The position numbers and the translations under genes are program-made. This document shows positions 33,444 to 36,314 of a stretch of DNA of 36,314 nucleotides, in pieces (positions within the stretch are counted from its first letter, which is position 1; each line of letters starts with the position of its first letter). The stretch comes from UBA2108 sp002713215 (GTDB lineage: Bacteria; Bacteroidota; Bacteroidia; Flavobacteriales_G; Salibacteraceae), in NCBI GenBank assembly GCA_937891015.1, contig CALAPY010000011.1:1-36314 (forward strand), read 5' to 3'. Below the pieces are notes generated by a model that searched no databases, was not told where the DNA came from, and saw nothing but the letters and a program-made list of their open reading frames with translations.

Positions 33444-33545
33444 CATATTTCCTACGCCGGCATTATCCGGATCAGGTTCCTTCCTACTCCAAAACACTTG
33501 GAGGGAAACGGGTTTATTCTCAGCCTTAAAGGCACCCCGTTTGAT
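33444..33545 (-). promoter_or_regulatory. TPP riboswitch (THI element)
   Basis: On the minus strand the leader reads CGGGGTGCC, then GGCTGAGAATAAACCCG, then a variable hairpin, then GGAACCTGATCCGGATAATG and CCGGCGTAGGAA. These are the diagnostic blocks of the TPP aptamer in the right order and spacing. It sits 40-140 nt upstream of the TonB receptor start. No typical terminator follows, and CCCCGGG (33409-33415, reading towards the start) could pair with GGGG in P1, so translational control or mutually exclusive pairing is possible. Thiamine pyrophosphate should repress the receptor. Confidence 0.93.
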
Positions 33546-33549
33546 AGAG

Positions 33550-33557
33550 CAAATATA
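33550..33557 (-). promoter_or_regulatory. Candidate -7 box (TATATTTG) for the TPP-regulated TonB receptor
   Basis: A perfect TAnnTTTG match lies 4-5 nt before the aptamer, so the transcript would start at or just upstream of the P1 stem. It lies 15 nt downstream of the stop of the NadR-like gene, so the receptor is a separate unit. Confidence 0.5.
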
Positions 33558-33572
33558 TAATTGTTGGTGTGG

Positions 33573-34085
33573 TTAAGGAATGAATTTTATGGTTTTTAAA
33601 ACGGTTTCCTTCCTTTTTTCTGGGCCATCTTCCAGGACTGTGTATTTCCAGTTCAATTCCTGCAATTTCTGCTCATAGCGTTGAAATAGTTCTTCGCGCT
33701 GTTGGGAATGTTCACGAAGCGGATCGTACTTCCAGGGAAAATCAGGTTTACAAAGAAAAACGTGATCATATTGTGCTTGGTTAAGCCAATTCATCAGGAA
33801 TGGAGAAACTGCGCTGTATTTAACGAGGCTCCAAATGCATAAGACTACGGGGCCTGTATCTAGAATCACATAATCGGAGCCGGATTGAAGTGCCTCTCGC
33901 TCCAATTTGTACTGGCCTTGAATGATTTTTTCCAGGTCGGTCTGCTGGTATTCGTTAGCCAGGTTGTTGAGGTAGGAGCGTGCATACTCATCCACTACAG
34001 TGGAAGAAAGTTGGCTGGACAAAAGTTGTGTAATGCTGCTCTTTCCTGAACACTCGGGGCCTGTAATTAGAATGGAAACGGCCAT
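33573..34085 (-). CDS. NadR-like P-loop kinase (AAA_28 family)
   Basis: This 170-residue protein has a Walker A motif GPECSGKSS at residues 9-17, the pattern of the NadR ribosylnicotinamide-kinase domain. VVDEYARSYL follows at 31-40 and a DTGPVVLCIW core strand near 77. A LCKPDFPWKYDPLREH lid-like segment has the position and charge pattern of the NadR kinase. The nucleotidylyltransferase and HTH parts of full NadR are absent, and length matches the standalone kinase-only family in Bacteroidota. The usual link is NAD or thiamine salvage beside a PnuC/PnuT-type transporter. It lies just upstream of the TPP-controlled receptor, so phosphorylation of thiamine rather than nicotinamide riboside is possible. 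It starts 8 nt after the dehydrogenase stop, probably one operon. Confidence 0.8.
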   Translation of the reverse strand: MAVSILITGPECSGKSSITQLLSSQLSSTVVDEYARSYLNNLANEYQQTDLEKIIQGQYKLEREALQSGSDYVILDTGPVVLCIWSLVKYSAVSPFLMNWLNQAQYDHVFLCKPDFPWKYDPLREHSQQREELFQRYEQKLQELNWKYTVLEDGPEKRKETVLKTIKFIP

Positions 34086-34093
34086 GCTTTGGA

Positions 34094-35311
34094 TTATCCC
34101 TGGTTAACGTAATCAGTTAGGTATAGGTACTTGTCCGTTAAACGACCGTTCTTACAAATGGTGGCATTTTTTAGAATTTCATCCTTGTCATTATCGAACA
34201 ATGCAGGTAATACGTTTTTGATAAACTCATTTCCAAAATCGCGGCTGGCATCTTTGGGTAATTCGCAGGGTAGATTATCTACAGCCATCACGGATATAGC
34301 GTTTGGGTTATTAAATGCAGTTTCAGATTCTGAAGTGGGATCATATCCATAGACAGGATCGGCTATGGTACTGGGACGGAGTGTACTTGCCACGGGCCCA
34401 TCAATATCACAACTGATATCGGCTACGACCTGGATGTTGAAATCATCCCTTTTTGCATCTTTACGAGAGAAGATATAGGGTGAACCTTTTTTCCAAAAGT
34501 GGCAGGGGATATAGAGATCCGTAACTGCTGCAAATCGCAGAAAGTCACCATCATAAATCTCAGGTGTTTTATAAAATTCTCCAATAGAACCTGCTGAGCC
34601 ATCTTTTCGTTTGTTGTAATCAGTTACTCTTAATTGGCAATAGACTATGCCTTCGTGCTTGTTGGATAGATAGTCTTCTACCCTAAGCTTAGGAACACTC
34701 ATATAATTAAGCACTTCCATGGCTCCATGAGCTACTCTTCCGTTTCCGGTTAGTACAATTCTAAGTGGAACTTCAGGGTTTACTTTAACTTTAGATAGCT
34801 CCGCTTCCATTTCTTTTCGATCGGCACATTGGTGGGCTGGTTTTAGATCGTATAACTTATTTCGTTTACCGTAAGTAAGGAATGCATTGTAACATCCCAC
34901 AATGCCCGCGTAGCGTCCAAATCCCAGAATACGAAGGCCGTTTTTTGCCAGCCCCTCATAATCGAGCAATTCAATATTTTTGTTGATCATTTCGATCAAT
35001 AAATTACGGTTGTACGGTTGCTTTTTAAAAGTATGTGAAAAGAAAAAGTAGGTTTTGTCGGCAATCAATTGATCGATGGGCACTTCTTTAACTCCCATAA
35101 GAATGTCACAATCTTCTACTGAATCAACAACTGGAATTCCCAGCGCTTGGTATTCGTCATCATTAAAACAACGGATGTTGCTCTTTTGAACCCGAAATTC
35201 GATGTTGGGATAAGTATCAAGAATTTCCCGGATTTGGTCAGGTGCAAATGGTACTCGTTTGTCTGGTGGTGTTTTTCCTTCTTTTAGGATCCCAATTCTA
35301 ATTCTTTCCAT
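34094..35311 (-). CDS. Alanine/saccharopine-dehydrogenase-like NAD(P)-dependent oxidoreductase
   Basis: This 405-residue protein has the alanine dehydrogenase/PNT fold: a catalytic N-terminal domain with IGILKEGKTPPDKRVPFAP at 6-24, a GVKEVP loop at 73-78 with a lysine like the catalytic Lys of alanine dehydrogenase, and FSHTFKK at 91-97. A Rossmann nucleotide site VLTGNGRVAHGAMEVL lies at 186-201. The C-terminal half resembles NAD-dependent saccharopine dehydrogenase (lysine-forming), with DISCDIDGPVAST and SETAFNNPN. The reaction is a reversible oxidative deamination or saccharopine cleavage with NAD(P); the substrate cannot be fixed by eye. It is followed 8 nt later by the NadR-like gene. 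A TATTTTTG box lies 17 nt upstream of the ATG. Confidence 0.82.
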   Translation of the reverse strand: MERIRIGILKEGKTPPDKRVPFAPDQIREILDTYPNIEFRVQKSNIRCFNDDEYQALGIPVVDSVEDCDILMGVKEVPIDQLIADKTYFFFSHTFKKQPYNRNLLIEMINKNIELLDYEGLAKNGLRILGFGRYAGIVGCYNAFLTYGKRNKLYDLKPAHQCADRKEMEAELSKVKVNPEVPLRIVLTGNGRVAHGAMEVLNYMSVPKLRVEDYLSNKHEGIVYCQLRVTDYNKRKDGSAGSIGEFYKTPEIYDGDFLRFAAVTDLYIPCHFWKKGSPYIFSRKDAKRDDFNIQVVADISCDIDGPVASTLRPSTIADPVYGYDPTSESETAFNNPNAISVMAVDNLPCELPKDASRDFGNEFIKNVLPALFDNDKDEILKNATICKNGRLTDKYLYLTDYVNQG

Positions 35312-35328
35312 GCTGTAATTCTGTGCGC

Positions 35329-35336
35329 CAAAAATA
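35329..35336 (-). promoter_or_regulatory. Candidate -7 box (TATTTTTG) for the dehydrogenase operon
   Basis: A perfect TAnnTTTG match lies 17 nt before the ATG at 35311. The tmRNA is transcribed divergently from 35394. No -33 TTG is seen at normal spacing. Confidence 0.45.
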
Positions 35337-35353
35337 GAAGAGTTCCTTTACTT

Positions 35354-35384
35354 TTGCATGTTCCACTTATCGTGGATAAGTTCA
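35354..35384 (+). promoter_or_regulatory. Candidate tmRNA promoter (TTG, 20-nt spacer, TAAGTTCA)
   Basis: TTG at 35354-35356 is followed after 20 nt by TAAGTTCA (35377-35384), a 6-of-8 match to TAnnTTTG, 9 nt before the mature 5' end. This is the best candidate, but the -7 box is degenerate. Confidence 0.4.
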
Positions 35385-35393
35385 TTGAATTAT

Positions 35394-35785
35394 GGGGTTG
35401 ACTGGTTTTGACAGCATGCGTAAGAGTTATGTAAGCATGTCGGGTTTTGCAAGACTATCCGTAATAAGTGTTGCAACGTTTTAGTTGGCGATAACAACTA
35501 TGCACTCGCAGCTTAATCTGAAGTTTAGTAGGATGGCTTAATCGGTACACAAGGTGTATCGACGAGTCCTTTCACCATGGGTTTGCCTTACATCCGTGGA
35601 ATCTGAGAGGTCATAAGTAGGGCTAGTGAGTCAAGCGCTTCGATTGATTTGCGAAACTTAAGGAGCTAAGTTTAATTCAGGTTGCTTATTACCGGGCTTA
35701 AATCGAAAACCAATAATAAGCTAAGCATGTAGAAGTCATAGTTGTTCCATGACTGGACGCGAGTTCGAATCTCGCCAACTCCACC
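35394..35785 (+). ncRNA. ssrA: Transfer-messenger RNA (tmRNA)
   Basis: The 5' end GGGGTTGACTGG pairs as an acceptor arm (GGGGTTG with CAACTCC at 35776-35782), and the 3' end has the tRNA-like T arm GAGTTCGAATCTC. The tag-coding frame opens at GGC (35487) and reads GDNNYALAA, ending in TAA at 35514-35516, with the expected ALAA proteolysis signal. Length is about 390 nt, typical for a one-piece tmRNA. The terminal CC is followed by T, so CCA is probably completed by nucleotidyltransferase. It frees stalled ribosomes with SmpB and tags the nascent chain. Confidence 0.97.
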
Positions 35786-35788
35786 TTC

Positions 35789-35836
35789 GCTCGCCGAAGC
35801 TCCTGAACGCAGTGAAGGAGCGAAGGCGAGCTTTTT
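35789..35836 (+). terminator. tmRNA intrinsic terminator
   Basis: GCTCGCC (35789-35795) pairs with GGCGAGC (35825-35831), then a 3-by-3 GAA internal loop, then GCTCCT/AGGAGC, with an 11-nt loop. TTTTT follows. It begins 4 nt after the tmRNA 3' end. An alternative pairing (CTTCGCTC with GAGCGAAG) is also possible. Confidence 0.8.
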
Positions 35837-35852
35837 AAAAAGACTAACAATT

Positions 35853-36122
35853 ATGCCCAATAACGAGCGAGCTACGGCGGAGAATCTCCACCACGTATAT
35901 ATTTTAAAGTGTTCTGATGGCAAGAGTTATACTGGTTGCACGAATAATCTAAGCAACCGATTGGCTCGACACCGTAAAGGCCAAGTCCATTTTACCAAGT
36001 CCAGACTTCCTGTTGAATTAATTACTTACATAACCTTTAATGATAAGTATAAGGCCTACCAATTTGAAAAGTATTTAAAGTCTGGTTCTGGCAGAGCTTT
36101 TATGAATAAACGATTGATCTAG
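35853..36122 (+). CDS. Small GIY-YIG nuclease-domain protein
   Basis: This 89-residue protein is a single GIY-YIG domain of the UvrC/Slx1-like YhbQ type: HHVYILKCSDGKSYTGCTNN provides the VYI...YTG pair, RLARHRKG the conserved Arg-His, and YQFEKYLKS the metal-binding glutamate. Such small family members are stand-alone nucleases of unclear role that occur as multiple copies in Bacteroidota. The start is ATG at 35853. A longer frame begins inside the tmRNA and its hairpin and is rejected. The gene begins 16 nt after the tmRNA terminator. A possible downstream terminator lies at 36154-36205. Confidence 0.85.
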   Translation: MPNNERATAENLHHVYILKCSDGKSYTGCTNNLSNRLARHRKGQVHFTKSRLPVELITYITFNDKYKAYQFEKYLKSGSGRAFMNKRLI

Positions 36123-36153
36123 CCAGACCCTGTATTTAGCTTTATCCTTTTCA

Positions 36154-36205
36154 CTGAAACGGTCGAGATCGCACAAGCACTCGACAACTTCAGCAGAGCT
36201 TTTTT
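36154..36205 (+). terminator. Possible terminator of the GIY-YIG gene
   Basis: CTGAA (36154-36158) pairs with TTCAG (36189-36193) and GTCGAG (36162-36167) with CTCGAC (36180-36185), separated by a mostly unpaired internal loop. A run of six T residues follows six nt later. The distance to the T run is longer than usual, so this is a moderate call. Confidence 0.45.
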
Positions 36206-36314
36206 GCCTGATTTTACATCATAAATCAGAAAAGATATTTACCTTTTATGATAGTTAACCAACCCCTCTAGTGGACTTTGGAGAACTGTGCCCATGATCA
36301 ACCCATTCGATTCC

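Noticed and set aside
35742..35852. Longer start for the GIY-YIG protein, reading through the tmRNA end
   Set aside because: The first 37 codons lie in the tmRNA tRNA-like domain and its terminator; the domain needs only the ATG at 35853.
1..36314. CRISPR arrays, transposase genes, prophage genes or rRNA
   Set aside because: No spaced direct repeats, transposase motifs, phage structural genes or rRNA segments were seen; only one small MITE-like element.

Overview
The window looks like chromosomal DNA of a Bacteroidota bacterium, most likely a flavobacterial/cryomorphaceae-type lineage. Evidence: T9SS type A C-terminal sorting domains on secreted proteins, TAnnTTTG -7 promoter boxes with little Shine-Dalgarno signal, a SusC-type TonB receptor with a carboxypeptidase-regulatory-like N-terminus, GWxTD, DUF5916 and PorV/PorQ-like proteins, and housekeeping genes (dnaB, purE, rlmB, lpxL-type, ssrA) of Bacteroidota type. 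There is no phage, insertion sequence, CRISPR array or rRNA. The genome is compact: no gene-free stretch exceeds 300 bases once the tmRNA is counted, and several convergent gene pairs end 2-15 nt apart.

Layout. 1-6144 (minus): a 1624-residue T9SS-secreted mosaic protein, a signal-peptide protein with the metal site of acetolactate decarboxylase, and an FkbM-type methyltransferase that runs off the window. The last two overlap by ATGA. 6299-7234 (plus): a MauE-like membrane domain fused to a thioredoxin domain. 7250-14765 (minus): an HhH-plus-beta-barrel outer-membrane protein, a PorV/PorQ-like protein, purE, rlmB, a GWxTD protein and a BamA/TamA-type barrel. 14951-17805 (plus): dnaB and a conserved secreted protein often misnamed asparagine synthetase B. 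17808-18800 (minus): a T9SS-sorted PHB-depolymerase-like esterase.

18888-21949 (minus) is the accessory-looking part. It is AT-rich and holds a small two-cysteine secreted protein, a propeller-like secreted protein, a thioredoxin-like CxxC secreted protein and, upstream, a LuxR-type regulator. A terminator-like hairpin with a U8 tract lies inside the signal-peptide codons of the propeller gene, just after the small gene. This suggests that the small product is made in excess. This is my best candidate for an undescribed system.

22134-30916: tRNA-Leu(CAA) with its promoter and terminator, an unknown secreted protein, an LpxL-type acyltransferase, a DUF5916 protein, an unknown secreted protein, a PAS-HisKA protein lacking an ATPase domain, a 91-bp MITE-like element, and a GT-C-like membrane protein whose apparent start codon lies inside that element. 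30919-36122: a TonB receptor under a TPP riboswitch (probable thiamine or precursor uptake), a NadR-like P-loop kinase, a lysine/alanine-dehydrogenase-like oxidoreductase, the tmRNA and its terminator, and a small GIY-YIG nuclease. All calls come from reading the sequence; no database search was run.
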